From Psettodes erumei (taxonomy: Eukaryota; Chordata; Actinopteri; Pleuronectiformes; Psettodidae), in assembly GCA_016785225.1 (NCBI GenBank), contig JAFBJZ010000772.1:372001-436000 (forward strand): a DNA stretch of 64,000 nt. The letters run 5' to 3'. Position 1 is the first letter of the stretch. Each line of letters starts with the position of its first letter. The notes under the pieces are model-generated. The model saw nothing but the letters and a program-made list of their open reading frames with translations, did not search any database and was not told where the DNA came from. The translations under genes were made by a program, and so were the position numbers. Shown here piece by piece: positions 38,584 through 50,513 of the stretch.

Positions 38584-40395
38584 GTGAGTAGACAAAGTTT
38601 CCACAGTTTCGCTTAGCTGACATAAAATACAACAAGTTGACTCTTTAGAACAATTAAGAAGACCTTCGTGTTAATTTTTCTCTCCGCTGTTGGGGATCAA
38701 CAACCGACTGACTGCTGTTTGGGGTTCTTTTCTCCTTTAATAATAAATGCACGTTGCTTTGTTCTGTTGGTTTGGTTTCCCGAATAGAGCACCAGAATTG
38801 GTCACATGTGAGTCATTTCAGTCGCTGTAGGTAACCGAGTAGAGTTTGAGTAGAAGTAGTTTTGCAGTCGCAAACGCTAATCGGCATTTTGCAGCTACAC
38901 TGTCTGCTTAACCTGCTAATTTAATATGAAAGCTGTCACGGAGTGTAAAAGCGCCGTATGTTGTTATATATATATATACCGATAAGTCCGCCTGAGCGTG
39001 GTCTTATGTTGACATTTATCACGGATGTGTTTGACAGTTTTGCAGCCTGCAACATGTTGTAAAGTCTATAATAACTCAAAGCCACTTTCTCTTGAAGTGA
39101 TAGCAACTCCACCTTGCACCACTCAACGACCTTGCTGAATACTGTGTTAGATGTGTGTTTAAGTTTGTTTGACCTTTGGTGTGGCCGCTGGCTGCAGTAT
39201 TTGGGAGTCTGGTTTGACATCCTTAAAATATAATATTTACTTATCTGGAAGAGCCGCATATCTATATGCAATAAGGAAGTTTTGAAGGACGCATGAATAA
39301 TGTGCGAGAGGCTTTACTAGCTATTATTGATAGATTTTTATGTGTTTTTAAATAGAAGTCTTCATGATTTATGTTGATGTGCTCTGCCTGTGTAATAGAA
39401 TGCAATCTAACTTGAAGACTGATTGTGTGTGACGCTAGTTGGCTATTTGTCATAAATCAGTGCCTTATGAATGGATAAGGGAGATACTGAGGCACATTTT
39501 CCCCTTGGTTTTTAAGGGGAAATTTGTTTGTAATTATAGTAATTCTGACAATGCAAATGACTGCAAATGTTCGATTTGCATCTCTTCTCCTGTGGTTATC
39601 AGACCCTCCCCTTCAAGTACACAAAAACTCTCACGTGACAACATCCTGTTTCTTTTCCCCTCTATACATCCTGGTGCACAGTCACGGATACTACTTATCT
39701 AAATAAATTGAGGACAACTGTCTCTGCTGTCTGACAGCAAGCGTTTGTTTGTGTCATACCTTGCTTTGAAATATTGACATTTCGGTTTGAAATATGTTTG
39801 GAAATAATGCGCATCCTATTGGATTCACACAGCAATAAAATCTCATTGAGTGCGCCAACATGTACAGCACCTGATCCCAGCAGCTGTAGATAATGTGCAC
39901 AGTCACAGCTTAGTTTGTTCTTCACCACATGTTTGACAAGGGAGGACCTGTAGGGCCAGCTTTTCACAATGTCATAGAGCACTAAAAGAGAAGACCCAAA
40001 ATGTCATTGAATTCATTCTACTTTATCAGGAAAATAACAGTAAATACCTGATCATTCAGAGTGGCATTTTTTTGAAAAATAATTATAAATCAACTTAAAT
40101 ACTGAAAGACACTTCTCCTTAGGTCTGTGACTAACAGCTCTTTTCATTATCAGTTAATTAGCTGGCTATTGTCTTTCATTCACTGTTTAGTTTCTGAAAC
40201 GTGAAAAAAAAATAGAGACATGCCTATCTCAACCTGCTAGATCCCTTGTTGGTGTTCCAATTTACGAAGCTGGAAACAACAATTTTTTTTCACTTTTTAG
40301 GTTGAAAAACTGGTGAAACTGTTAATGGATTATTGTTATAGTTGCCGATTACACCCCCACCACTACCACCCTTATCCATGTACCTCTGTGCAGCA

Positions 40396-43300
40396 ATGTC
40401 TAAGTGGCTGAATGATGGAGAAGTGCTGGTGGGTCAAGGTAGTGGTGAGGCCGTACCAGTTAGCCCCAGACAGCGTGGCCTGCCAGCTGGGAGCCCTCGG
40501 CCTGGCCGGGTACGAAGCCTGCTGGCTTCACCTAGAGAGGCAGCGCCAGGGAGTCCGCAGGCAGAGACCATGGACAAGGCCAAGGAGCTGTTTGTGCTGT
40601 GTGACAAAGAGGGGAAAGGATTCATCACAAAGCGAGATATGCAGGTGAGCATCTCATGTGGTAGAATAACAATGTTTAGGATGATTTTAGAGATATGAAC
40701 TTTCCATCTTCTTCTGGTCAGAGGCTACAAGGGGAGTTGCCGCTGTCCCCCGAACAGCTGGAAACAGTATTTGAAAGTCTGGACCGAGAGAGCAACGGAT
40801 TCCTTACTCCCATTGAATTCAACACAGGACTCGGTGACTGTAGTGCTTTCAGTGATTTGAGACCACAGTTCATTAGGAGATCTTTGGATCATTAGTTTAA
40901 AATAATTCCTCTGTGCCTTCTTTTATCTGTGGTGCAGGTGAGCTGGTGGGACTTGAAGACCCGACAGAACTGAGTCAAGACAAAGTAGAAGAGGGAATGG
41001 ACCAGGTGGACTTGTCCCAGGACGCCACTGCAGTCAGATTTGTAAACATACTAATGGAACTCGGTGCTGACAAACTTTTTAAAGAGTAAGATCACTGTTT
41101 TGTTGTTATGTCAAGACTATTAATTATCCTATCAGCTTCAAGACTGTGACCAAAGTATGCCAGCTACATCTTCAAATATTAACTCAAATCTTACTTTGTG
41201 CAGGCGGTGCTCTTCATTTACAGTTTGTCACTGAAACACAGAACCTTTTATGCAACATATATGTGTGAAGTGCTGTTAAGGTTAGACATCTGCAGTCTTT
41301 TACCAGTTCTGTGTTGTGTTGTGTTGTGTTGTGAGTTAGGCAGCGGGAGCTCTGTTCTCTCTGGTGTGAACTCCAGAGAGACAGACCGGAGCTGCTGAGT
41401 GTCCTGGAGGGTGTCCTGATCCACACAGTGTCGCATTTACAGGACTCCATCAGAGAGAGAGACAGTCTAGAACAAGCTTTATGCAGGTCCCAACCTCCTC
41501 CCACTTTCTACTGCACATCACAATATACATAACCTCTGTCCATTTTAACTGTGAGTGCTTGTTTTTTTTTTTAAATTCAGTCATTCAACATAGATTTGTC
41601 TCCCTGTCATAGACGGGAGAGCGAACACGATCAGGTTGTTCGGTCCATATATGAAGACATGGAAAATCAGCTCAGAGAGGAGAGACAAAAACAGCGGGCT
41701 CAGGTACAGATGTGTGCTGTTCAGTCAGAATTTTTGCCATTTGACAAGAGCGATTGTCATAATAGTGTTGAATGAATTTATTGTGAAATCAAGGACAGTA
41801 TTAGACAGAAGCAAAGAGGGAAACAGCTCGAGGATGAGCTGAAAATGCGGGAGCAGGAGCTGGACAATACACTGACCAAACAGAAAGAGGTAAGTGTCTA
41901 ACTGGCACTAATGTTATGTCTGAAGACTGCCATAGTTTAATGAGCGTATTAACAGGGTCCTGACTTTGTCTTCAGATGGAGACCAGAATCCAGCAGCTGA
42001 GCTATGAGCAGGCAAACATCAAGGAGCAGAACCAACAGCTGCGAAGCCTCAACATCCAGTTACAGGAGCAAGTGGAGAGCAGCAGAGAGCAGCTGCAGGC
42101 CGCTCTGGCTCAGCTCAGCCTGCTGCAGCTCACTGCTGCCCAGGAACATGTGGTCAGACAGAGGTGAGTGGCTAACAGCTCAGATAGCTGCTTGATTGTC
42201 CCAAGTATGGTATCAGAGAGTCAGTCATTAAAACACTGTCTCTATTTGTAGTATGGCTGAAATTATTTTGAGCGGTTTCAATACTGATGATCATTTTATT
42301 TCAGTAGCACAAGAATGAAATTGTGTGACTTGTTCCCTATAAACACCAAACAGCAATAACCACATGGGAGTCATATGAGCTCTCTTTTTAGTTCCAGTCA
42401 AATTCACTGCAGGCAGTGAAAGTTTTTTTTTTTTTTTTTTTAAATCAAGACCACAAAAAGTCACTATAGGCAATGCAAGATTAAATAAAAAATGTATAAC
42501 ATTTCCATGTTAGACAAGTTTAACAATCTTTTGTTTGCTTCCCTGTAGAAATGTGATGAAAGTGTCAAGTAATATTCAAAAAGAGAAAGATAGCCTCTTG
42601 AGACAACTGGAGCTGTTAAGGTAAGTCTGAACTGCTGCCATTTGCCATTTCAATCAAGACCTTTTGCAGTGATGAGGAAAGACCTTTCATGACAGGAATT
42701 TGTAGGGAAACTACCTGAAACTGTACCTTAAAAGCAGTAAATGTACACTAATTCCTGTCTTTGTTTCATTCAACCATTCACCACTCCATGCTTGGAGTGG
42801 TGAATGGAGTTCAGTTGAAGAATGGTACTAAATGAATTTCTCTCTTTGTGTCAGGGATATGAACAAAAGGCTGCGAGATGAGAAAGATGCACGGCAGTCT
42901 CAGAAGAGGGTTAGTCACAGACACTCTGTGCCTTCTGCTCTGCCATTAACCTGTTACCTCAGTGAAGACCTTTGTACCCCATGGACACAGCAAATTTACC
43001 CACCCTAAGCTAAGTCCTGGAACGGCTTCATGCTTTGTTCCATCCTCTGGACAGTGATTATTTATATGTACAGCTGTTATTGTTTGGTTATTAACTGAAC
43101 TTGTGTTTATGTCACTGACACCGTTTAGGAGTTTAGTATGTCAGAAATGTTGTTGAAGACACATTCTGACGGAAACACTGTTAAACATGTTAAATATGTT
43201 TGTTAATGATACTGTACATAGCAATATTTATGCACGTGAACTCAAGTGGGTCAGTATTCACCAAACTAATAAAACCCTTTTTATTTATCACAGTTCTCAC

Positions 43301-46266
43301 ATTCTTAGCAGGTTCCTTTTTATCCCATGCACTCCTTGAGAAAATGAATATGGGAGTTTTGCCACAACAGGTACTAGTGTATCTTAAAAAACTAGAATAT
43401 GGTGGAAAAGTTCAATATTGACCATCAGTTATTTAAGAATTGTTGAAGCAGTAATTCATGCTAAAGAAGTACTGAATGTATAAATGAACATACTTCTCAG
43501 AAGATTTCTGTACTGTAAATCCTTTTTTAATATATCATAGGCAATATTTGAGATACGGTATTATATTTTTATATGCTATAAGCCATAATGATCAAAACTG
43601 GGAGCAAGAAAAAAGACTCAATATTTGACTTAACATGTAAATAATACATAATATACAAAACTTAAAACTTTTTGAATTCAAATACAATAAAAATGTTATA
43701 ATTAAATATTCAATATTTTTATATATACATATTCAAGTTTTTTGAGTTGCGTAGTATTTGCAGATATTTTGATTATTCATTTGAGTCTTAATCGAGTATT
43801 TAGGGCTTTGGACAACAAATCTGACAGAGAACACAAAACATTCATCCAGTTCTAACTTTAACATAATTAAAACCTGTTGGTTATTTCCTGTTTTATTTCT
43901 GGTCATATAACATACGCACAAATAAGTGTAATGCTGATAAATAATCATGGTGTTAAATTTCATCATAATAGAATAAATGTCACTATAGCACTGAATTCTT
44001 GCTTTTGAAAGGTATCAAAAAATCTACCCTTTTAAAATGACTGGTATTATTACAGAGAAGACTGTTAATGAATGTTCCTTGGATACCTAGCATTGCATGT
44101 GTGTTTATTTAAGAGTAAAAATATCTATTCAAGACAGCAGAAATCTTAACGCTGCTCATTTCTTCTGCCTCACTTTCTACAAAAAACTTTTTAGAATCCA
44201 AATGTCACAAAGACTTTGCAGAAGAGAGGGTCAGTCATAGGTAACTACTTACTTCAAGACAAGCCACTGAAAAGGTTTGTATGACTGACTGCATCTGATA
44301 TTATATTTATTATATTAGCAGTATTGGTAAGTATCACCCCTCCCCCCCAGGAAGCCCCTAATTTTGTCTATTCATTGATTCTGAAGACAGCTGAACTCAT
44401 CTGATGAGTTGGAGCAGGACAAAGACAAAGAGCTGACAAATAAATCCAAGAAACACCAACCATCATGTAGAGTCAGGTGTGAAAATGTTGAACAGACTCA
44501 AACTCAGGTAGGGAACATATTAAATCTAAAAATTCTAACCTAACCCTAACACTGTAGCAGCAGCAAAGGAGAGAAATATTGATGAATAGTCTGCACAACC
44601 TTGAAAGCTCAGATTTTCTTCCTTAAAAACATACACTCTCTAAATGACATGGGAAAATGCATACTGTTTTGTTAAGTTTGGCCTTTTACCCAAATTTTAG
44701 AGCAAAATTGTCAGTCCTCAACGAGTGTTCAAGTTGGTGTTCTTGGGTAACTCAGGTGTGGGCAAGAGCTCCTTCATCCAGCATTACTGCACAGGATGCT
44801 TCTACAATAAATTGAGCTCTACTGTTGGTAAGCTTTTCAGTTTTTTGTTTTTCATCACTCCTTCTCAACAATTAACTTGCGCCTCAGTGTGTAAGTAATA
44901 TATGAAACACGAGGGCCATCTGTTGTGTTCAGGCATTGATTTCCAGATGAAGACTTTAACTCTGGGCTCCATCACCATCACTTTGCAGCTTTGGGACACT
45001 GCAGGGCAGGAGAGGTCAGATATAACAGCTTATTCTGATGTTTACCAGCAATGGTAGTAAAAGTTTTTCCATACTCCACACAATATCATTTGAGCTGTAG
45101 AATCATATTTCTTACCAACCAATACATCAATATGACTTCTTTTCACCAATTCCTTTTTCAGGTTTCGCAGCATCACTGAGCAGTATTACCGAAAGGCTGA
45201 TGGTGTCCTCGCCATGTATGATGTAACTCACTCCCCGTCCTTCGCTGCGGTGAGAGGATGGATGGACTCTGTGAAGGTAAACAGGTCGATGGCTCAACAT
45301 GCAAAAGAGTTTACCCAAATCTGAATACATGTGCGGATTATTTAAATTGCAGCACAGCAGGAATCTCAGTGGACACAAATGTCAGCTGTGTGATCTAAGT
45401 GAAGGATTTATTTTGGTACTACTTTTATTTATTATTCACATTTTGGTTAGATGCTAGTGGCTAATGTAACATCCCAGTTTGGGTAAGTTCGATCCAGTTC
45501 TAACACCAATACATTTTTTAAGTGCACTGTAACCTGTTCTATGTCCCAGGAGAAGATCTGTGAAGGTGCAGTGTTAATGCTACTGGGGAACAAGCTGGAC
45601 CTGGCGGAAGGACACAGCAGGCAAGTGACAACAGGGGAGGGACAGAGGCTGGCAGAGGTGAGGTGTATTTGAATATTTAAACAACTTTCTGCAGTGATTT
45701 TCCTTTCAATGTTTCTGCTTTGGAAGAAACAATGTTCTTGAGATAAATTACATAAAATCTTGTTTTTTGGTTCATACAGCAGCACCAAGCTCTGTTTTAT
45801 GAGTGCAGTGCCAAGACCGGACATAACATGGAGGACCTGATGACTCACCTGGCTGAGTATGGCACTGTATTTCTTTACTGCACATTTTGTCATTAAATTG
45901 ACTCTGCACTGTGTGTAATGATATGTTATTCATGATGATTCTTATGAATTCAGTTTTATCAATTTTTATAAAAATGGATTTGTGTCGCTAGAATTACTCA
46001 TATTTAGTGTCCCATTGTCAGACCAAACAGTTTGTACCTAATAGTTCCCCCTTTGTTTTAGTCATAAGCCTGAGAAGACACAAAGCAGCAGGACCAGTGC
46101 TGTAACCTGCAAATATAATTTCTGATCTCAAGCATTGCTCTTTCTGCTTCACAATGCTTGTATAATTTTCTTAAATTTTAGGCTGTTGGTCGCCCAGCAT
46201 GATCGACAGTATGTAGATGCATTTTCGCTGACCAAGGACACATACAAAAGAGGCTGCTGTACATAA
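40396..46266 (+). CDS. cracr2b: CRACR2-family EF-hand / coiled-coil / Rab GTPase (cracr2b-like)
   Basis: CRACR2 proteins bind Ca2+ and regulate Orai/STIM calcium entry; the long CRACR2A form is also a large Rab GTPase. The 17 coding exons are 40396-40644, 40722-40833, 40938-41085, 41340-41486, 41613-41703, 41794-41889, 41976-42163, 42549-42620, 42855-42909, 44195-44274, 44387-44507, 44701-44827, 44933-45014, 45162-45276, 45550-45657, 45780-45856 and 46182-46266. They total 1953 nt and 650 aa. EF-hand 1 (loop 70-81) lacks canonical ligands; EF-hand 2 (DRESNGFLTPIE) looks competent. A Gln/Glu-rich coiled coil spans roughly 190-400. The GTPase domain has the P-loop GNSGVGKS (469-476), WDTAGQER (516-523), NKLD (575-578) and ECSAK (605-609), and the chain ends GCCT, a likely prenylation site. 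Neighbours cd151, gatd1 and chid1 support cracr2b; cracr2a or rab44 are less likely. Exons 10 and 11 (the linker) are the least certain. Confidence 0.85.
41311..41330 (+). repeat. (GTGTT)4 pentanucleotide repeat at an acceptor
   Basis: Four perfect GTGTT units lie just upstream of the exon acceptor at 41339 of the cracr2b-like gene, occupying the position of the polypyrimidine tract. Confidence 0.85.
42774..42807 (+). repeat. perfect 14-bp hairpin in cracr2b-like intron
   Basis: The arms ccattcaccactcc (42774-42787) and ggagtggtgaatgg (42794-42807) are exact reverse complements around a 6-nt loop. The hairpin lies about 50 nt upstream of the exon starting at 42855. The stem is too short for a normal pre-miRNA. 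It may affect splicing or be the remnant of a palindromic element. Confidence 0.7.
42910..44194 (+). other. AT-rich intron of the cracr2b-like gene
   Basis: This 1.3-kb intron lies between the exons ending 42909 and starting 44195. It is strongly AT-rich, with no further coding exon or mobile element that I can recognise. Confidence 0.6.
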
Positions 46267-46448
46267 GGAGAAAAGGAAGGACTTCTGAAATGACACTAAA
46301 AATTCGGAGGTGTCTATGCCATGGTTCTGTGGTAGTACAATATACTCCTGTCCTGAGATCAGACAGTACCATTTTTCTGTTAAAACCGTTTACTGAACAG
46401 TATCTGTAAGGTTTGCATGCATTGTTATGTATCTTTCTAATCCATCCA

Positions 46449-46454
46449 ATAAAA
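46449..46454 (+). terminator. poly(A) signal of the cracr2b-like gene
   Basis: An AATAAA about 180 nt after the stop codon, the most likely polyadenylation signal of this transcript. Confidence 0.6.
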
Positions 46455-46543
46455 GAAGATATTTTTTGATTATTCCTCTGTTATAATCCTTAGTAACAGA
46501 CTTCAGTATAGTCTAAACATTTTTGAGCAGTGACATCGCAGTT

Positions 46544-46593
46544 TCTGCCCCCCTCTGGTCTTTCATATGCATGAGGAACCAGAGGGGGGCAGA
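46544..46593. repeat. perfect 16-bp inverted repeat upstream of cd151
   Basis: The left arm tctgcccccctctggt (46544-46559) and right arm accagaggggggcaga (46578-46593) are exact reverse complements around an 18-nt centre. Each arm holds ccagaggggggcag, which matches 12 of 14 positions of the CTCF core consensus as I remember it, in divergent orientation. It lies between the poly(A) signal of the preceding gene and the presumed cd151 5' exon. Confidence 0.8.
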
Positions 46594-46599
46594 CATGTA

Positions 46600-46806
46600 C
46601 TCTGTAAAGTTTGTGAAGGGGGCGAACTGCCTGTTGTGCCAAAAGAGGGACAGACGTCCAGGCGCTTGGGTAGAGTGTCAACTGAGAACTCACACTGTTG
46701 CAGTTAACCTTCAAAGACAGCAGCACATTGACACTGGGGTAAGTGGGAGCTTGCAAGACGTTACCCTGACAAGCTACATCCTTTGGGGCCCACCGCTGAA
46801 AATCAG
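46600..46806 (+). promoter_or_regulatory. cd151: candidate cd151 promoter and non-coding first exon
   Basis: A relatively GC-rich stretch with a plausible donor (aaaatcag then gtagga, exon end about 46806). The first cd151 coding exon begins at an acceptor (47763) two bases before the ATG, so an upstream untranslated exon is required. This is the best candidate seen. The following 47-47.7 kb holds no other gene that I can see. Confidence 0.35.
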
Positions 46807-47764
46807 GTAGGAGTATTTTGGTCTCAGCTGAAAGTCAGAGCAGTTTTTCCATGACACAATGAGTTAAAAATAACTCTGAATATTCCCATTGGGAGATTTT
46901 GTTTTGCTGGACGATCGCAGTCACATGCAGCGATTTGGTTAAAAAAAAGAGCACATTCGTATGACTTTGTTTTAAATGTGCTTTTTATTTTATATCTTAT
47001 TTGCTGTTTACCATTTCCTCTTTTAATTCCCTGTGAAAGAGAGAGAATCACTAATACCTACAATTTAAAGTCACCATGTTTCATGATGCTCCGAGGACCA
47101 ACATTTCTTAAAATAGAACAAGGAGAGAGTTCAGTTCAGGTTGGGTTAAAAACAGACTTTGACTAATTCATTAAGCAAACAGTTAAAAGCCAGCTGTATA
47201 TGAGTGGAGTGGGAGGAGGTCAGGTTATGTTACTGGTATGGGGGACATAACTGTCTGCTGGATGACATGTGACACAAGTTGTTTAGTATGTTTCCCCCAC
47301 AACATATTTGATTTCATTAGTGAGCGCTCAGTTATACCAACTTCTTGCAAATTTAAAAATGCAACACTTTTTTGTTCTACTGTTGTATTCACAGGTAACA
47401 TAATTTGCTATCCTTTAGTTATTATAGTTTGAACTCCACCCATTAAATCACCTTTTCAAACCACAGGTGGAACTGAAACAGACTGAAAGAGGAAACCCTT
47501 TGTTTATTGATACCACAGCAGACTAGTCTCAATTAGATAGCACTACTAGGCTTTAACTTGCTTTCACACAAGTATAATAAGAGAAAGTTGTGTGATAGTA
47601 ATCTCAAGTGTAGCATGAGAACAGTGTTGGAGGGTATGAGTTGCACTCTGAGCATCTTGTGCTCATTTTCTAGAGGGGGACTCAACTCTGCAATCTGATC
47701 TTATGGTCATTTGTTCTGTGTTTGTACTGTACATCAGTGTACATGTCTTTTTCATTATTTCAGA

Positions 47765-50513
47765 ATGGAAGCCCAAGGTCAAAAAAGTCACACCTGTGGG
47801 ACAATTTGTCTGAAATATCTGCTCTTTCTTTTCAACATTCTTTTCTGGGTAAGTTAACAAAGACATTTTCACAGAATGAAGGACAACGAACCCCCCTGTT
47901 AAGGCTTGTGTTGGATACTGTGCTTTTTATTAATATCATTAGTTGAACTAACTAAATTTTATAACCTGCTCATTTCTCTCCACCAAGTATCCACTGAGAC
48001 TTGAAACTGTGATCAATGGGCATCAGATTTTAAAAATGTAGCGGCACGTCTCTTGAGGCTTACAGTGAAAATAAGGCTTTGCCTTCTCTGCATCAGTGAT
48101 ACATATAGGAACTAATTTATAAAGGTTAAAAAATGATGTGGCACATCCATGACAGGAGCATCTGGTTTGAGTTGAGCTGATAACAATGTGTTCTTTCAGC
48201 TGGCAGGAGGAGCTGTACTGGCAGTGGGAGTGTGGACGCTGGTGGAGAAGGGTGACTACATCAGTTTACTGAACTCAGGCTTTTACTCAGCCTCGGCTTA
48301 CATCCTGATAGCAGCTGGGGTCATTGTGATAGTGACTGGGATAATTGGATGCTGTGCCACTCTGAAGGAGATGAAGAGCCTTTTGATTGTGGTGAGATGG
48401 ATCAGTTGCACAACACACAGCCAATAAAAGGTTTAATCAAAACCTTGACTGCTCTGTTTGACTCCACCAAAGCATTAACTCTATTTCATTTTGTGGAATC
48501 AGACAAGAAAGACACCTTTAAGTTCCTGTTTATACTATACACAGAACTGAGTCTGGGTCTGCGTGTTGAAAGTTAATCCTTGGTGCCCTCTGTCTTATCC
48601 ATCTGCATTCAGTGCAGCCCATTATGTCAGATGGGCATGGCTGTCAGAAATAACAGACAAAGTCATGCAGTGTGTATCTTTAAGAGTTTAGATTTAGAGT
48701 GTGACTAATGCCAGAGGAATGATGGGCATCTCAGACGACTGTGTGGACTGAGGAGGGTCGGAGAGAGACAAATGCAGAGAGGGTATACAGCATAAAATTA
48801 AAGCAAACTAACATGAGCCCTCTGACATTGTGTCTACTTCCATATTTGCAATGACATTTGTAATTAATAGCTTCCCTTTTAAATCAGTTATTCTCTGAAA
48901 ACCAAGCCTTCTACCAAGTGAAGTTTATTTACAGCTCTGTTTTTTCTCGACAGTATTTTGTCTTGTTGCTCTGTATTTTCCTGCTGGAAATCATTGCTGG
49001 TGTGCTGGCCTACATTAACCATCAAGAGGTGAAGTGTTTATACTGTTTTTACTTTTTCATATCTTTGTTGATCAGCTTCCATTCTTTTTTTTTTTTAAAT
49101 GTCACAGCAATTACAAGACTGAGATTTTTTTTAAATTTCTGCTTGTTTTTTTATGTGAATTTTTTTCACCCCCTATTCCTGTATGTTATTTTAAAACACC
49201 TCTCCTTTTCCTCCATCATGGACTTTCTTTGCTTTACTCTATGTGGTTAAAACTTCTCTGCATGCCTTTCTGTGCATGTTCTTCATGTGTCCTTTTTTTC
49301 TATCCTTCTCAATCCTCTCTCTCTTCCCCCCTTTTTCTGTCTCCAGTGTTTTCCTCTCTGCTATCAGGTAATCTGCTGCCACCTGTTTCCATTTTATATC
49401 AAACTGTTTCTCTAACAGGGTGATATATGATGGTTAATTTTCACTTTGCACTTTGTCAGTCAAGAAACAAAATGTATTTACAACTGCAAATCAAATTTAA
49501 ATGCTCATGAACCAAGGAGTTGGGTCAGAAATTCAATGTTATATACAGTATACATTGATTAATGTGTGGGTATTGAACAGGTACAGTGGAACGTTACAGG
49601 GGAGGAGAGAAACCTGATGAGGGGCTATTTTTATATTCTGTGACAGATTTTTCTTTTTTCTTTTTTCTGAGCAATCACTGAAATGTCTCTGCTGCCTCAC
49701 AGCTGGATGAAGAGCTCAGACAGAACCTGAAGGCAACAATGCAGCAGAAATACCAGCAGCCAGGAGAGGAGAGCATCACACAGGCTGTGGACAAGCTTCA
49801 TCAGGAGGTAGAAGATATAATGCATGTGTGAATCAGAGCACCGATACTTCACTGATTGACAAAAACTCAGTGAGCTTCAGTTTGATCTGAGCATTTGAAA
49901 AGACAAACCCTTTTGTCTGCATTTGAATACAGTTCAATCCTAGTCACCACCACCTCATCTGTTTCTCTTTTCTCTGTTCCTCTCAGTTTAAGTGTTGTGG
50001 CAGTAGAAACTTCTCGGACTGGAGAGAAAGTGTGTGGATCCAGGCTGCGGACAACAAACGTCTCGTTCCTGATAGCTGCTGTAAAACTCCCACTGACCTC
50101 TGCGGCAGCAGGGACCATCCATCCAACATCTACAACATTGAGGTGGGTAGAGGTGTGCATGTAGTGCTGGCTAAATGTTGACTTATAGCAATAGATTTAA
50201 ATTTTTCCATTTTCTCATGCTCTCAGGGAGGCTGCATCATGAAATTAGAGGATTTCATCCTGAGTCAGTTGTATATTCTCGGTGCAGTGGGCATTGGAAT
50301 TGCATTTCTCCAGGTAAAACCCATAACCACTTAGCAAAGTACTGGTTAATGTGAACATCTCTGTTCATGTGATGTTGTGCACAATAGCAGCAGCAGAACT
50401 GTTAACAGTGGTTGTCTTGACACTCACAAGATTGTTGTCTTCTCTTTTTTTAGGTGGTTGGGATGATGTTTTCTTGCTGCCTTTATCAAAAGTTGAAAAA
50501 AGAGCCATACTGA
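47765..50513 (+). CDS. cd151: tetraspanin CD151
   Basis: CD151 is a plasma-membrane tetraspanin that partners laminin-binding integrins and stabilises cell-matrix adhesion. The seven coding exons are 47765-47848, 48200-48391, 48954-49028, 49703-49807, 49987-50142, 50227-50313 and 50454-50513, all in phase 0. They total 759 nt and 252 aa (human 253). The sequence shows N-terminal TCGTICLKYLL with palmitoylatable Cys11 and Cys15, four membrane segments, and a large extracellular loop. That loop has CCG (155-157), a glycosylation sequon NFS at 160, PDSCCKT (181-187) and the remaining cysteines at 191 and 207, six in all. The tail is CCLYQKLKKEPY, with cysteines 241-242 and the endocytic YxxL motif retained. 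The integrin-contact triplet QRD of the human protein reads SRD here (193-195). A plausible poly(A) signal (aataaa) lies at about 50902. Confidence 0.96.

Noticed and set aside
45447..45893. 148-aa minus-strand open frame
   Set aside because: It is antisense to GTPase exons and introns of the cracr2b-like gene, with no family resemblance.
40396..46266. Two separate genes (an EF-hand protein and a Rab)
   Set aside because: All exons run in phase through the linker into the GTPase domain, no stop or poly(A) signal separates them, and the fused architecture is known for CRACR2A. The linker exons still deserve RNA confirmation.
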